Below are positions 38,649 through 48,072 of a stretch of 64,000 nt of DNA, one piece after another. Each line of letters opens with the position of its first letter. Within the stretch, counting starts at the first letter, position 1. The stretch comes from an uncultured Flavobacteriaceae bacterium (GTDB lineage: Bacteria > Bacteroidota > Bacteroidia > Flavobacteriales > Flavobacteriaceae). The notes below the pieces were generated by a model. It did no database searches, was not told where the DNA came from, and worked only from the letters and a program-made list of their open reading frames with translations. Both the position numbers and the translations under genes were made by a program. The stretch is taken from assembly GCA_943788695.1 (NCBI GenBank), contig CALSRG010000001.1, forward strand, positions 620,001 to 684,000, in the 5' to 3' direction.

Positions 38649-41624
38649 ATGAAAGTAAAATTACCTATCATTGTCGCTTTATGCTTATTTACATCTCTGA
38701 TGTCGGCACAGCAAAGTGAAAATAATGCTCAAAAACCGATCTACGTTGGGTCTCCCACTTCAGTTATTAAAGTTCCTGCAATATCTTCTCGAAATACTTT
38801 AGTCCGGCCTGACCTTAGTCGCGCAACTGTAATGCAAGACGGAAGGGCGTCAAAATATGATATTGTTCCAGGAAAAGGAAGTACTGGAGACGATCCTTTA
38901 ATTCAGAACCCTTCTAAATTAAAAAATGCAATTGTCTCAAGAGAGGTTGATTTGGTTTTTGAGACGGCTACTTCAAGCTCTCAACCAACTGACCCAGCAG
39001 CTGCCGTTGGACCAAACCATTATGTCACAGTAACAAATACTGCGTTTCAAATTTTCGATAAAAATGGTGCGTCCCTTACAGGTGGCTTACTTGCTCCAAA
39101 TCCAACTATTTTTCCAGGTGGGGGATGTTGCGATTTGACAGCATCTTATGACAATGCTGCCGATCGTTACGTTTTGACATTCTTGGGCGGTGGCGTTCAG
39201 GTTGCTATTTCTGACGGTCCAGATCCAGTAAATGATGGCTGGACGGTTTATACCTATACTGCTGTCAGTGACTATCAAAAGCTTTCGGTTTGGAGAGATG
39301 GTTATTACATGACTGAAAATACGGGTTCTGTAAATAAGATTCACGTTTTCGAAAGAGATAAAATGATTTCAGGGGATCCGACTGCTCAAATTGTATCTTT
39401 TGCGCTTCCAGGTTTAACAACCAGTGGATTCCATAGTCCTCAATTTTTCAATATCGCGTCTTCAAATTTTCCAACGAGTGGAGGTGCGCCTGTGGTTTAC
39501 ATGCAAGACGATGCATGGGTTGGTATTACAACCGATCATATAAAAATGTGGACTGTAGACATGGATTGGAACAACATTGCCAATTCACAAGTTTCTGCAG
39601 CAACCGAATTCCCAGTCTCGGCTTATACAAGCGTATTCGATGGTGGAGGTTTCTCAAATTTACCACAACCCAATAGTGGGACGGTCATTGATGCTTTACA
39701 GGCTACGGTAATGAATCAGGCGACCTTTAGAAAATTTGCGTCACACAATAGTGCGGTTTTTAATTTTGTAGTTGACGTCGATGGAACATCAGTAAAACAA
39801 GCAGGTATTCGCTGGTATGAAATGCGTCAAGATACTGATGGTGGCCCATGGACTGTTAATCAAGAGGGTACTTATACAGCACCTGACAACCGTCACGCAT
39901 GGAATGCCAGCATGTCTATTGATATTTTAGGAAATATCGGAATGGGTTATACTGGAATGTCAAGTGATAATAGTACAGATGGTTCAGTTTTTGTAGGTTC
40001 CTATTACACGGGGCGCTTTGCCAATGATGAATTGGGTATTATGTCTGTTGCTGAGGGTGTTATTTTCGAAGGTAATGCAAATATTCCTGGCACACGTTAT
40101 GGGGATTACAGTAAAATTGATATCGATCCTGATGGAGGTAAAAAGTTTTGGTTTGTAAACGAAGTGATGAACGTTTCGAGAAAAAATATTGCTGGTGTGT
40201 TTCAAATCGCTGCTATTACATCTAATGATTTAGGAGTAGTGGCAATTGACGCTCCGGTTGACGGATCATTGACCAATACAGAAGCAGTAACCATTTCTAT
40301 ATTTAATTATGGTCTTAATGATGCTTCAAATTTTGATGTTACTTATCAAATTGACGGTGGTCCTCTGGTAACTGAAACGTATACGGGAACAATTGTTTCG
40401 AATGCAACGGCTCAATTTACATTTGCTGCTACAGCCGATTTTTCAACGGTTGGCCAAACATACAGTATCACTAGCGCTACTGCAATGACTGCCGATGAAG
40501 ATACTAATAATGATAGTATGACCACTTCGGTTACTCATTTGTTTTCAGGAGATGTTGGAATAACAGCTATTACAGCGCCAACCTCTGGCACTTTAGGTGC
40601 AACGGAAACGGTGACTGTTACCATTTCAAACTATGGATCAGAAACTCAAACGAGTGTTCCTGTGTCTTATTCCATTGATGGTGGTGCAGCTGTAAGCGAA
40701 ACTTACTCTGGTTCGATACCGCCAGGTGGAACAGATTCGTATTCCTTTTCATCGACAGCTGATCTTTCAACTATCGGTGCCACATATACTATTCTAGCAA
40801 CGACTGAACTGGCAGGAGATGGTGATCTTACCAACGACGCCTTCTCTATAGAAGTGACTAGTTTTCTTTCTTACTGCGAGCCAATAGCCACTGATGGTTG
40901 TAATATTGATGGAATAAAGAAATTTGTCTTGGAAGACATCAATGCTGATGACGGAGGCAATGGCTGTAACGGCGCTTCTGGTTATGAAAACAGAACTGAT
41001 TTATCAACCGACTTGGTTGTGAGTGCAACAAGTGCTACCAGTTTTACACTTCAAGCACAACACAATTGGGCTGCAGGTGCTACTACTGAGCAATTGTCTG
41101 TATGGATTGATCTAGACAATTCGGGAACTTTCGAAGACTCTGAGCGATTGATTTCTGGTGTTGCTTTTGTTACCGCGAATGAATTAAACGACTTTACCCT
41201 TACCATTCCTGCTAATGCGGCACTTGGATCGCATACTTTGAGAGCTAAAGCGATAGATTCTTCTGCTAGTGGAGATGTTTTAAACCCATGTTCTGATTTT
41301 GCATATGGTGAAGTTCAGGATTATACGGTCAATTTAACGACAACTGTTGGTCTTGAAGGACTTGATGTAGAAACGCCTTTCCAAATTGTTGAAATGGATA
41401 ACAACCAGTTTGAAATTTCTCTTCCAACATCTGAAATTAATGACAGATTGGAGTTGAAAGTATTTAATACTTTGGGGCAGCAAATTTATTGGAGATCGCT
41501 TTATAACGAAACTGGTGCCGGATATACGCACGATTTGAACATGTCTTATGTGTCATCGGGCGTATATATTGTGACACTCGGTAATACTGAAGTGAGCGAA
41601 TCAAAAAGAATCATAGTTAAATAA
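38649..41624 (+). CDS. Secreted multidomain protein with type IX sorting domain
   Basis: The 991-residue protein has a signal peptide (cleavage near LMSAQQ, about residue 20). Its N-terminal half (about 100-520) has conserved-looking strands I cannot assign to a named family. Two tandem CARDB-like repeats follow at about 526-630 and 634-740 (each with an NYG motif, a VTYQIDGG- or VSYSIDGG-type strand and E-TYSG). A GEVED domain lies at about 815-895 (SVWIDLDNSGTFED to YGEVQDYTV). The last 85 residues form a type A sorting domain (LKVFNTLGQQIY, then SSGVYIVTL and KRIIVK). It should be exported through SprA and attached at the surface. A strong terminator follows. Confidence 0.85.
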   Translation: MKVKLPIIVALCLFTSLMSAQQSENNAQKPIYVGSPTSVIKVPAISSRNTLVRPDLSRATVMQDGRASKYDIVPGKGSTGDDPLIQNPSKLKNAIVSREVDLVFETATSSSQPTDPAAAVGPNHYVTVTNTAFQIFDKNGASLTGGLLAPNPTIFPGGGCCDLTASYDNAADRYVLTFLGGGVQVAISDGPDPVNDGWTVYTYTAVSDYQKLSVWRDGYYMTENTGSVNKIHVFERDKMISGDPTAQIVSFALPGLTTSGFHSPQFFNIASSNFPTSGGAPVVYMQDDAWVGITTDHIKMWTVDMDWNNIANSQVSAATEFPVSAYTSVFDGGGFSNLPQPNSGTVIDALQATVMNQATFRKFASHNSAVFNFVVDVDGTSVKQAGIRWYEMRQDTDGGPWTVNQEGTYTAPDNRHAWNASMSIDILGNIGMGYTGMSSDNSTDGSVFVGSYYTGRFANDELGIMSVAEGVIFEGNANIPGTRYGDYSKIDIDPDGGKKFWFVNEVMNVSRKNIAGVFQIAAITSNDLGVVAIDAPVDGSLTNTEAVTISIFNYGLNDASNFDVTYQIDGGPLVTETYTGTIVSNATAQFTFAATADFSTVGQTYSITSATAMTADEDTNNDSMTTSVTHLFSGDVGITAITAPTSGTLGATETVTVTISNYGSETQTSVPVSYSIDGGAAVSETYSGSIPPGGTDSYSFSSTADLSTIGATYTILATTELAGDGDLTNDAFSIEVTSFLSYCEPIATDGCNIDGIKKFVLEDINADDGGNGCNGASGYENRTDLSTDLVVSATSATSFTLQAQHNWAAGATTEQLSVWIDLDNSGTFEDSERLISGVAFVTANELNDFTLTIPANAALGSHTLRAKAIDSSASGDVLNPCSDFAYGEVQDYTVNLTTTVGLEGLDVETPFQIVEMDNNQFEISLPTSEINDRLELKVFNTLGQQIYWRSLYNETGAGYTHDLNMSYVSSGVYIVTLGNTEVSESKRIIVK

Positions 41625-41646
41625 TTTTTAGAGTAACTCGATTTAT

Positions 41647-41672
41647 AAAAGAGCGCTAAAAGCGCTCTTTTA
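41647..41672. terminator. Bidirectional terminator between convergent genes
   Basis: AAAAGAGCGCT (41647-41657) and AGCGCTCTTTT (41661-41671) form a perfect 11-bp stem with an AAA loop. A-rich and T-rich flanks suit termination from both sides, serving the secreted protein on the plus strand and the amidotransferase gene on the minus strand. Confidence 0.88.
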
Positions 41673-41680
41673 TTTTACAA

Positions 41681-42244
41681 CTAATTTTCGATCCAGTTTT
41701 TGAGTAATTGTTTCCCATATGTGGTCATAATAGACTCGGGATGAAATTGAACCCCACAAACATCATAAGTTTTATGTCTAATGGCCATGATAAGATTATC
41801 ATTGTCTACAGCAATCTTTATTAAATTATTTGGCAGTGGTTGCGCTGCTATCCATGAGTGATATCTTCCTACTGGGAATGATTTCGGCATGTGACGAAAA
41901 AGAACGTCATCGCCTATCACTTTGACATCAGTAGAAACCCCGTGAAAAACTCGATCAAGATTGTCAATAACACCACCAAACGATTCGACAATGGCCTGAA
42001 GACCAAGGCAAACGCCTAAGATTTTTTTTGTAGGAGCAAAATGATTAATAGCTGCCATCAATTCACCAGCATCCTTGGGAATACCTGGGCCAGGAGAAAG
42101 AACCAGAGCGTCGTAATGCTCAATTTCTTCCATCTGAAATTCGTCATTTTGTTTAACGGTAACGCTACATTCGAGGTCTTCGAGATAGTGCACCAAATTG
42201 TAGGTGAATGAATCGTAATTGTCAATAACAAAAACTTTTTTCAT
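41681..42244 (-). CDS. Anthranilate/aminodeoxychorismate synthase glutamine amidotransferase subunit
   Basis: The 187-residue class I glutamine amidotransferase has the nucleophile in LGVCLGLQAI (Cys79) and the other catalytic residues in VQFHPES (His168, Glu170). It begins with the typical IDNYDSFTYNLVHYLE. It supplies ammonia for anthranilate synthesis (tryptophan, with TrpE) or 4-amino-4-deoxychorismate (folate, with PabB). No partner gene is adjacent, so the pathway cannot be decided here; in many bacteria one such protein serves both. The gene lies just inside a bidirectional terminator. Confidence 0.92.
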   Translation of the reverse strand: MKKVFVIDNYDSFTYNLVHYLEDLECSVTVKQNDEFQMEEIEHYDALVLSPGPGIPKDAGELMAAINHFAPTKKILGVCLGLQAIVESFGGVIDNLDRVFHGVSTDVKVIGDDVLFRHMPKSFPVGRYHSWIAAQPLPNNLIKIAVDNDNLIMAIRHKTYDVCGVQFHPESIMTTYGKQLLKNWIEN

Positions 42245-42294
42245 AGGTCTAAAATTATATAATATTTGACCGCTACTGTGAAGGAAACAAATAA

Positions 42295-42609
42295 TTAATT
42301 AATGATTATGTCTTCCACCTCTATTGGTAGAATATTTTCACATCTGTTGCTTTGTCGCAGTCTGTGGAATTTAAAAAAAATCCTTTGGTTGTCTTTCCAT
42401 TCAAATCTCTCTAATACAGCATCCACATTGACGACGTCGAATATATCATTTGATATTGTATTTTTAATTTGATACATACAGTTTGTATCATCTTCAAAAT
42501 ACATAATACCTGCATTATAGCCTTCGGGAATTACTTTTTCGACATCTGGTTTTTGACTTTTACAGGATAGCACGATCAAAATTAAATAAAATAAATAGAG
42601 TGGTTTCAT
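42295..42609 (-). CDS. Small hypothetical lipoprotein
   Basis: The 104-residue protein starts with a short signal peptide and lipobox (IVLSC, Cys16), so it should be lipid-anchored. Beyond the anchor I recognise no domain; two further cysteines (near residues 44 and 90) could form a disulfide. It lies between the amidotransferase and the large barrel-type gene on the same strand, with 37 to 50-base gaps. The signal peptide and coding-like composition support a real gene, but the function is unknown. Confidence 0.6.
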   Translation of the reverse strand: MKPLYLFYLILIVLSCKSQKPDVEKVIPEGYNAGIMYFEDDTNCMYQIKNTISNDIFDVVNVDAVLERFEWKDNQRIFFKFHRLRQSNRCENILPIEVEDIIIN

Positions 42610-42646
42610 GAGGTGTGTTTTAAATAAAGATACAAATTCTATTGTA

Positions 42647-45600
42647 CTAGAAATTCGCCCGAAGTTGAAGGCTGCCGGTATGAATCATTCTTAAATTGGT
42701 CGACTTTCTTCCAAAATAGCTAATATTAAGATCCAGTGATTTAGTTAATTTCTGTTGACCGACTAGGGACCAAGTCCAGTTTTCGCCAGCTTGAAGTCCC
42801 TCTAGCAATTGATAGGCTACGGGAGTATTGTTTTGACCAAAATAACTATTGTTGATGTAACGGAGTTCAGCATTCAATGTCGATGATGATTTCATAACAC
42901 TCGACAAGGTAAGAGCGAGCTGCTGCTGTTTTAAATATTCTTTTGCGTTTATTTTATTTTGAGTTTGAGTCCATTTATAAATAAACTCTATTTGCGATTG
43001 ACTTCCAAAAGCATAGATCAAATTTGGACTGAATGATTTTTTAAAAAGATCAAAATTACGACTTTGATATGTCTCACTCTTTCGTTTTTGATTTTCTAAT
43101 TCTCCTGAAAAATTCACTGTCCAATTTGGGTGGAGCTGATGGACAAGCCTCAATTGATGACGTTCGACGTCATTCTTTATTAGGCCTGTGCTCCAAAGAT
43201 TTTGAATGCGATTTTTCACATAAAAATAGGATGTATTATATGTCTTTTCGTCACGGTTGTATTGGAGCCCGTTTCTGAACTGAACGTTCAATCCTATAAC
43301 CTTGTCAGACTCCCAATCAAACAGTTCAAAATCGAAATCTTTGACACTTCTCTTTGCTTTACGTTCAAGTGCAAAAGAGGTTTCGTTATATAATTTATGC
43401 CAAATACTATTTTTTTGTCCATTCCCCATAGCTTTTGGGTTGATTTTGATGGTTTGTCTCCAAATCTGTTCTTGTATTTTCACAAATACTTGATGTGGCA
43501 GAAACAGACGCACATATGTTCCTTGGTCTTGAAAATTTGCTAATTCAAACTCTTCTAATTCTTGGATGCCATTGTCATTATAATCATTCCAAGTGTACGT
43601 GCCTTGTCCTGGCTCTACCTCAACAAAAGTAAACCCTTGTTGCGGCAACTGTCCCGCACTTGTTTCGGCCAATGTTTGCAATAAAACCAAACGCTTAAAT
43701 AAGTTTTGACGGTATTGCACCCTGGCATTAATCGACGATTCTCCTTGGGATAGTTGAGCATAAGGTGTTTGCTCTCGGTAATTCAAGAACACTGACAAAG
43801 CAGCTTGTTGATTGTCGATAATTGAAGTATTTAGGTAAAACGTTTTGGCTTTATTAGCTTTTTGAAGTATTCCGTCGTAAACACTGTCGTTTTCACGATA
43901 ACGATATCCCAGTTTCCCATGGATGGCCAAGCTGTCACCAATACCTATATAGCCGTCCAACTGCAAAAATCGATTGCTGATTGGCGATATTATGTTAGAA
44001 AATTTATTTGTTTTTTGCAGGTCTTCAACATTAAGAATTAGTCCAGACCATGACTTTTCCCCTGAATATTCTGTTTTCTGATTGACTCTTAAAAACGTCG
44101 TTTGATTCTCACCGTTGGTGTTTAAGACACTAGAAATAGTTTTTGATCTAATACGTTTACCGCGTAATATGCCGTAAATATTGTGTTTTTGTCCGCTATA
44201 GTCATCCCCAAAATTCAAGTGTTCGAATTCGTATTGGATGACTGCTGAACTATCTTTTTTTACAGTTAATCGATTTCTTAAGTATTCTTGAGTGCCTTTG
44301 ATATCACCTAAATCCCAATCCCTATCAAATTCCACTTGATACAAAGCCTCAATGCTTCTAAATGACTTATTAACCTTACGAATTGAGCTTTCAAAATTCC
44401 ATTGCCAGCGGTGATCAGCTTCAGAAAAATGATGTGATAATTTCATAAACCCAGCATAGCCATTATTGTCGTCATCGTTTATTGAAGAAAACAAATTTTG
44501 ATCATATTGACTCCCGGCCAAATCAAAGTCAACTTTCGTCTTTGCACTAATTTGAAAGCTTCCTATTACGTTGGCTAATTTCAAACTTTTTGGTGCTGCT
44601 AAATTAGTTACAGGCTCAAAATTGCCTTGAGGAACCCCATCAATTGGTGAAACATATTCATAAATATAGGCGATAGCATCAGTCGACAAGATTTGATAGT
44701 TGCCCTCATTTGGGCCAACTTCAGTAAATTTTAAACTAAAAAGATCTTCTTCTGGATCACTTGAGTACTCAAACACTTCTATGCCATCAACCTCTATTTT
44801 TCTGTAAAGAATACGATTTGCATCATACGTCGCAGCCTGCGCAGAGGAGGCTAAGAGTTCACCATCCCCTGCCTCAGTTAAAAACTGTTCTTGTGATTCA
44901 GAGAGGTTTTGTTGTAAGGATTGGTTTTTTAAATCACTTTCAGCATAAATACTGGCTTCTAAGCTGAACTTCTTTTGCTTTACTGCTGCACCGTTAAAAG
45001 TAACGAACCTGGTATAATTTCGATCACTAAATTGATAATCGGCTGTAATACGCATGTCTGAGGTAATTGGAAATGTAGCTGTAAATGTAATTTCTCCAGC
45101 GTTATAATCAATCGTGTAATCTCGATCTTGACCACGTTCTAGCGGTAAACCATTCACATAAATACTCTCGCTTCCTGAAACAATTAAAACATAAAGCTCA
45201 CCTTCTGCCCCCTTCAATTTATATGGACCTTGGTTACCTTCAGTTGCTGTAAATTGAGATCTGGCGAATTGCCCTCTTGCAATAGCTGCAGATCCAAATG
45301 CTTGTATTTCGGACCTCTCAGAATGCCATCGGCTGTCAAAGGAAATTCCTTGTATGCGTTTGGTGAAACTGTTAAATTCGGATTGGCTGTTAGTTAAATC
45401 GATGTCTCCGCCCTTTAATCTCCAATTGACGCTTTCAAATTCGATGAATATTTGGTCAAAGTCATCAACACGTTTCGAATATCCGCCGTCTTGAATGGGT
45501 ATATTAGCATCTTGTATTGAGGCTCTTAAAGTGACTTTTTCGCTTAATTTTCCCGATATATTTAAGTCTAAATTACTGTTTAATACCCCGTTTTGATTAT

Positions 45601-46054
45601 TACCAATTGTCAATCCTCTTGATAGAGAACCAGAACTTGAAAGACCATCAAACGGCTTGATGTCGCTCTGAAGGCGCTCTTCCTTTAAGGTATAAAGACG
45701 GTCTAAGTTGCCGCTGTTTTTAACGATCATATTATCGTCCAATACTTTATAAGTCTTGGTGATAAAATCGGGAAACTTATTGTAGGTCAACACAATAGAG
45801 TCGAGGTCTGGTTTTTTTATGAACGTCAGTAAAGCGTTTTGGTAATCAATAATATATAAATTTGAATCAATGGTCTCTCCTGATTTTGATTTGAGAATAA
45901 TCGGGTAATTTGAATCGATACTAACGCTATTTACTATTAAAGAATCTGACACAGCGAGAGTCTTGACCACTTCAGAATTCGGGCTAACTTGAGCTGTTAC
46001 CCATCCTGAAATAAAAATAAAAAATAAGATTAGATTGCGGTTAATCACTGTCAT
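42647..46054 (-). CDS. Very large outer-membrane-type protein with SprA-like strands
   Basis: About 1135 residues, with a signal peptide (MTVINRNL... cleaved near GWVTAQ, about residue 22). Several segments recall SprA: GSLSRGLTIGNNQN, a strand pair around NISGKLSEKVTLRASIQD, and IYVNGLPLERGQDRDYTIDY followed by NAGEITFT, comparable in style to the SprA strand VLVEGVDYTVNY. A mid-protein segment WNDYNDNGIQELEEFELANF looks like an EF-hand-type calcium loop. The C-terminus is rich in alternating strands and ends in phenylalanine, as in outer-membrane barrels. I chose the ATG at 46054 over a GTG four codons upstream. Homologues in Bacteroidetes are, as far as I recall, uncharacterised. Confidence 0.7.
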   Translation of the reverse strand: MTVINRNLILFFIFISGWVTAQVSPNSEVVKTLAVSDSLIVNSVSIDSNYPIILKSKSGETIDSNLYIIDYQNALLTFIKKPDLDSIVLTYNKFPDFITKTYKVLDDNMIVKNSGNLDRLYTLKEERLQSDIKPFDGLSSSGSLSRGLTIGNNQNGVLNSNLDLNISGKLSEKVTLRASIQDANIPIQDGGYSKRVDDFDQIFIEFESVNWRLKGGDIDLTNSQSEFNSFTKRIQGISFDSRWHSERSEIQAFGSAAIARGQFARSQFTATEGNQGPYKLKGAEGELYVLIVSGSESIYVNGLPLERGQDRDYTIDYNAGEITFTATFPITSDMRITADYQFSDRNYTRFVTFNGAAVKQKKFSLEASIYAESDLKNQSLQQNLSESQEQFLTEAGDGELLASSAQAATYDANRILYRKIEVDGIEVFEYSSDPEEDLFSLKFTEVGPNEGNYQILSTDAIAYIYEYVSPIDGVPQGNFEPVTNLAAPKSLKLANVIGSFQISAKTKVDFDLAGSQYDQNLFSSINDDDNNGYAGFMKLSHHFSEADHRWQWNFESSIRKVNKSFRSIEALYQVEFDRDWDLGDIKGTQEYLRNRLTVKKDSSAVIQYEFEHLNFGDDYSGQKHNIYGILRGKRIRSKTISSVLNTNGENQTTFLRVNQKTEYSGEKSWSGLILNVEDLQKTNKFSNIISPISNRFLQLDGYIGIGDSLAIHGKLGYRYRENDSVYDGILQKANKAKTFYLNTSIIDNQQAALSVFLNYREQTPYAQLSQGESSINARVQYRQNLFKRLVLLQTLAETSAGQLPQQGFTFVEVEPGQGTYTWNDYNDNGIQELEEFELANFQDQGTYVRLFLPHQVFVKIQEQIWRQTIKINPKAMGNGQKNSIWHKLYNETSFALERKAKRSVKDFDFELFDWESDKVIGLNVQFRNGLQYNRDEKTYNTSYFYVKNRIQNLWSTGLIKNDVERHQLRLVHQLHPNWTVNFSGELENQKRKSETYQSRNFDLFKKSFSPNLIYAFGSQSQIEFIYKWTQTQNKINAKEYLKQQQLALTLSSVMKSSSTLNAELRYINNSYFGQNNTPVAYQLLEGLQAGENWTWSLVGQQKLTKSLDLNISYFGRKSTNLRMIHTGSLQLRANF

Positions 46055-46220
46055 GTTTGTGCGCACTTCAATTCAAACTAAATATCCGATAATTTATTTC
46101 GCCGAGTTCGTTAAATCATCATATTTGATCATTAATTTAAAGAAAATACCAATTGTTCGTATTATTTTCGTGTCATTCTCATGCGAATAGGGGCAGTCTT
46201 AGTAACTTCGTCTCCATTAT

Positions 46221-46985
46221 ATGAAAATCATTTCTTACAATGTAAACGGTGTGCGTGCAGCACAAAAAAAAGGCTTGGTCGAATGGCTTAAAAGTGCGAA
46301 TGCTGATGTGGTTTGCCTGCAAGAAATTAAGGCCAATCAAGATCAAATCGATTTGCTACCTTTCGAACAAGCGGGCTACAAACATCATTATTGGTTTAGT
46401 GCTCAAAAAAAGGGTTATAGTGGCGTTGCCATATTGAGTAAACAAAAGCCTTTACACGTGGAATATGGGACGGGGATAGCCTCTATGGATTTTGAAGGAC
46501 GCAATATCCGAGCAGACTTTCACGATTGTTCTATTATGAGCGTGTATGTCCCATCAGGAACAAATCTAGACAGATTATCTCATAAGTTTGAGTATATGGA
46601 CATGTTTCAAGCATATATTGATTCTTTAAAAGAAGATCATCCAAATTTGGTGATTTGCGGGGACTATAACATTTGTCATCAAGCTATTGATATACATGAT
46701 CCCGTTCGAAATAAAAATGTTTCAGGATTCTTGCCTGAAGAAAGGGAATGGCTTAGTGGTTTTTTGGCAAGTGGTTTTACGGATGCCTTTAGACATTTTA
46801 ATGATCAACCGCACCAATACAGTTGGTGGAGCTATCGCGCCAATTCACGTGCAAACAATAAAGGTTGGCGTTTAGACTACACGCTGGTTTCTGAACCTCT
46901 GACCTCTAAACTCAAGCGAGCAGTCATTCTTTCTGATGCTGTGCATAGTGACCATTGTCCTGTATTAGTAGAACTTTCAAATTAA
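46221..46985 (+). CDS. xth: Exodeoxyribonuclease III (AP endonuclease family)
   Basis: The 254-residue protein begins MKIISYNVNGVRAA and carries the catalytic motifs LQEIKA (Glu), CGDYNICH (Asp, Asn) and SDHCPV (Asp-His) of the exonuclease III family. It cuts DNA at abasic sites in base excision repair. Length is standard. The aldo/keto reductase gene follows after 9 bases, so the two probably share a transcript. The upstream 150 bases separate it from the divergent barrel-type gene. Confidence 0.94.
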   Translation: MKIISYNVNGVRAAQKKGLVEWLKSANADVVCLQEIKANQDQIDLLPFEQAGYKHHYWFSAQKKGYSGVAILSKQKPLHVEYGTGIASMDFEGRNIRADFHDCSIMSVYVPSGTNLDRLSHKFEYMDMFQAYIDSLKEDHPNLVICGDYNICHQAIDIHDPVRNKNVSGFLPEEREWLSGFLASGFTDAFRHFNDQPHQYSWWSYRANSRANNKGWRLDYTLVSEPLTSKLKRAVILSDAVHSDHCPVLVELSN

Positions 46986-46994
46986 GATATAATT

Positions 46995-48032
46995 ATGAAG
47001 TACACCACATTGCCACAATCGGATATTAAAGTAAGTAAGATTTGCTTAGGGACCATGACTTGGGGCAATCAAAACACCCAGGATGAAGCCTTTGCGCAAT
47101 TAGATTTTGCCGTTGAAAATGGGATCAATTTTATTGATACGGCAGAATTATACCCCGTTCCAGCCACAGCAGAAACCCAAGGTCGTACCAGTACTATTAT
47201 TGGCAATTGGTTGAACGAAAGAAAGCATCGAGACCAGCTGGTTTTGGCTACCAAAATTGCTGGTCCAGGAGATTACACAGCTCATATCAGCACAGACGGT
47301 TTCAGCCCAGATGCCATAAGATTAGCAGTTGACAAAAGCTTGAAAAGACTTCAGACTGATTATATCGACCTATACCAATTGCATTGGCCAGAAAGGCATA
47401 CAAATCGATTTGGAATTAGAGATTATCAACACCGTCCAGACGATCCATGGACAGATAACTTTCACGAGGTCCTAAACACACTCGATGAGATACTAAGGTC
47501 TGGTAAAATAAGGAAAATTGGACTCTCAAACGAAACTTCTTGGGGAACGATGCGGTATTTGGAAGAGTCTAAAACACATGGCTTGCCACGAATGAGTACC
47601 ATTCAAAATTCGTATTCACTTCTCAATAGAACGTTTGAAGGGGATTTAGCAGAAATTTCGGTAAGAGAAAAAATAGGACTTTTGGCCTATTCTCCCTTAG
47701 CTTTTGGTGTGCTAAGCGGTAAGTATGTGAATAACACAGCGGATGATAATTCGAGATTAAAATTATTTCCACGATTTGCCCGTTATAGCAGCGACCAATC
47801 TACTGAAGCTACTAAAAGATATATGGCAATCGCTGAGAAATTCGGTATAAGTCTGTCGCACTTAGCATTGGCTTTTGTAAATACAAGACCATTTGTAACA
47901 TCAAACATTGTTGGGGCTACCAATCTTGAACAACTCAAAGAGAATATTTATAGTATATATGTGAATTTATCAGATGAATTGCTCAATGGGATTGCCGAGG
48001 TTCACAGTCTTATTCCTAACCCAGCACCTTAA
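46995..48032 (+). CDS. Aldo/keto reductase (Tas-like)
   Basis: The 345-residue protein has the aldo/keto reductase TIM barrel with the catalytic set Asp-Tyr-Lys-His visible in FIDTAELYP, VLATKIAG and LYQLHWPE. The N-terminus MKYTTLPQSDIKVSKICLGT and the ELYPVPATAETQG segment resemble the Tas protein of E. coli. It is a likely NADPH-dependent carbonyl reductase; the substrate cannot be read from the sequence. It ends at a strong bidirectional terminator. Confidence 0.88.
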   Translation: MKYTTLPQSDIKVSKICLGTMTWGNQNTQDEAFAQLDFAVENGINFIDTAELYPVPATAETQGRTSTIIGNWLNERKHRDQLVLATKIAGPGDYTAHISTDGFSPDAIRLAVDKSLKRLQTDYIDLYQLHWPERHTNRFGIRDYQHRPDDPWTDNFHEVLNTLDEILRSGKIRKIGLSNETSWGTMRYLEESKTHGLPRMSTIQNSYSLLNRTFEGDLAEISVREKIGLLAYSPLAFGVLSGKYVNNTADDNSRLKLFPRFARYSSDQSTEATKRYMAIAEKFGISLSHLALAFVNTRPFVTSNIVGATNLEQLKENIYSIYVNLSDELLNGIAEVHSLIPNPAP

Positions 48033-48044
48033 GTAGATGCAAAA

Positions 48045-48070
48045 AAAAACCCCACTTTGGTGGGGTTTTT
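48045..48070. terminator. Bidirectional terminator between aldo/keto reductase gene and rng
   Basis: AAAAACCCCAC (48045-48055) and GTGGGGTTTTT (48060-48070) form a perfect 11-bp stem with a TTTG loop. It has A- and T-rich sides and lies between two convergent genes, 3 bases from the rng stop. Confidence 0.9.
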
Positions 48071-48072
48071 AC

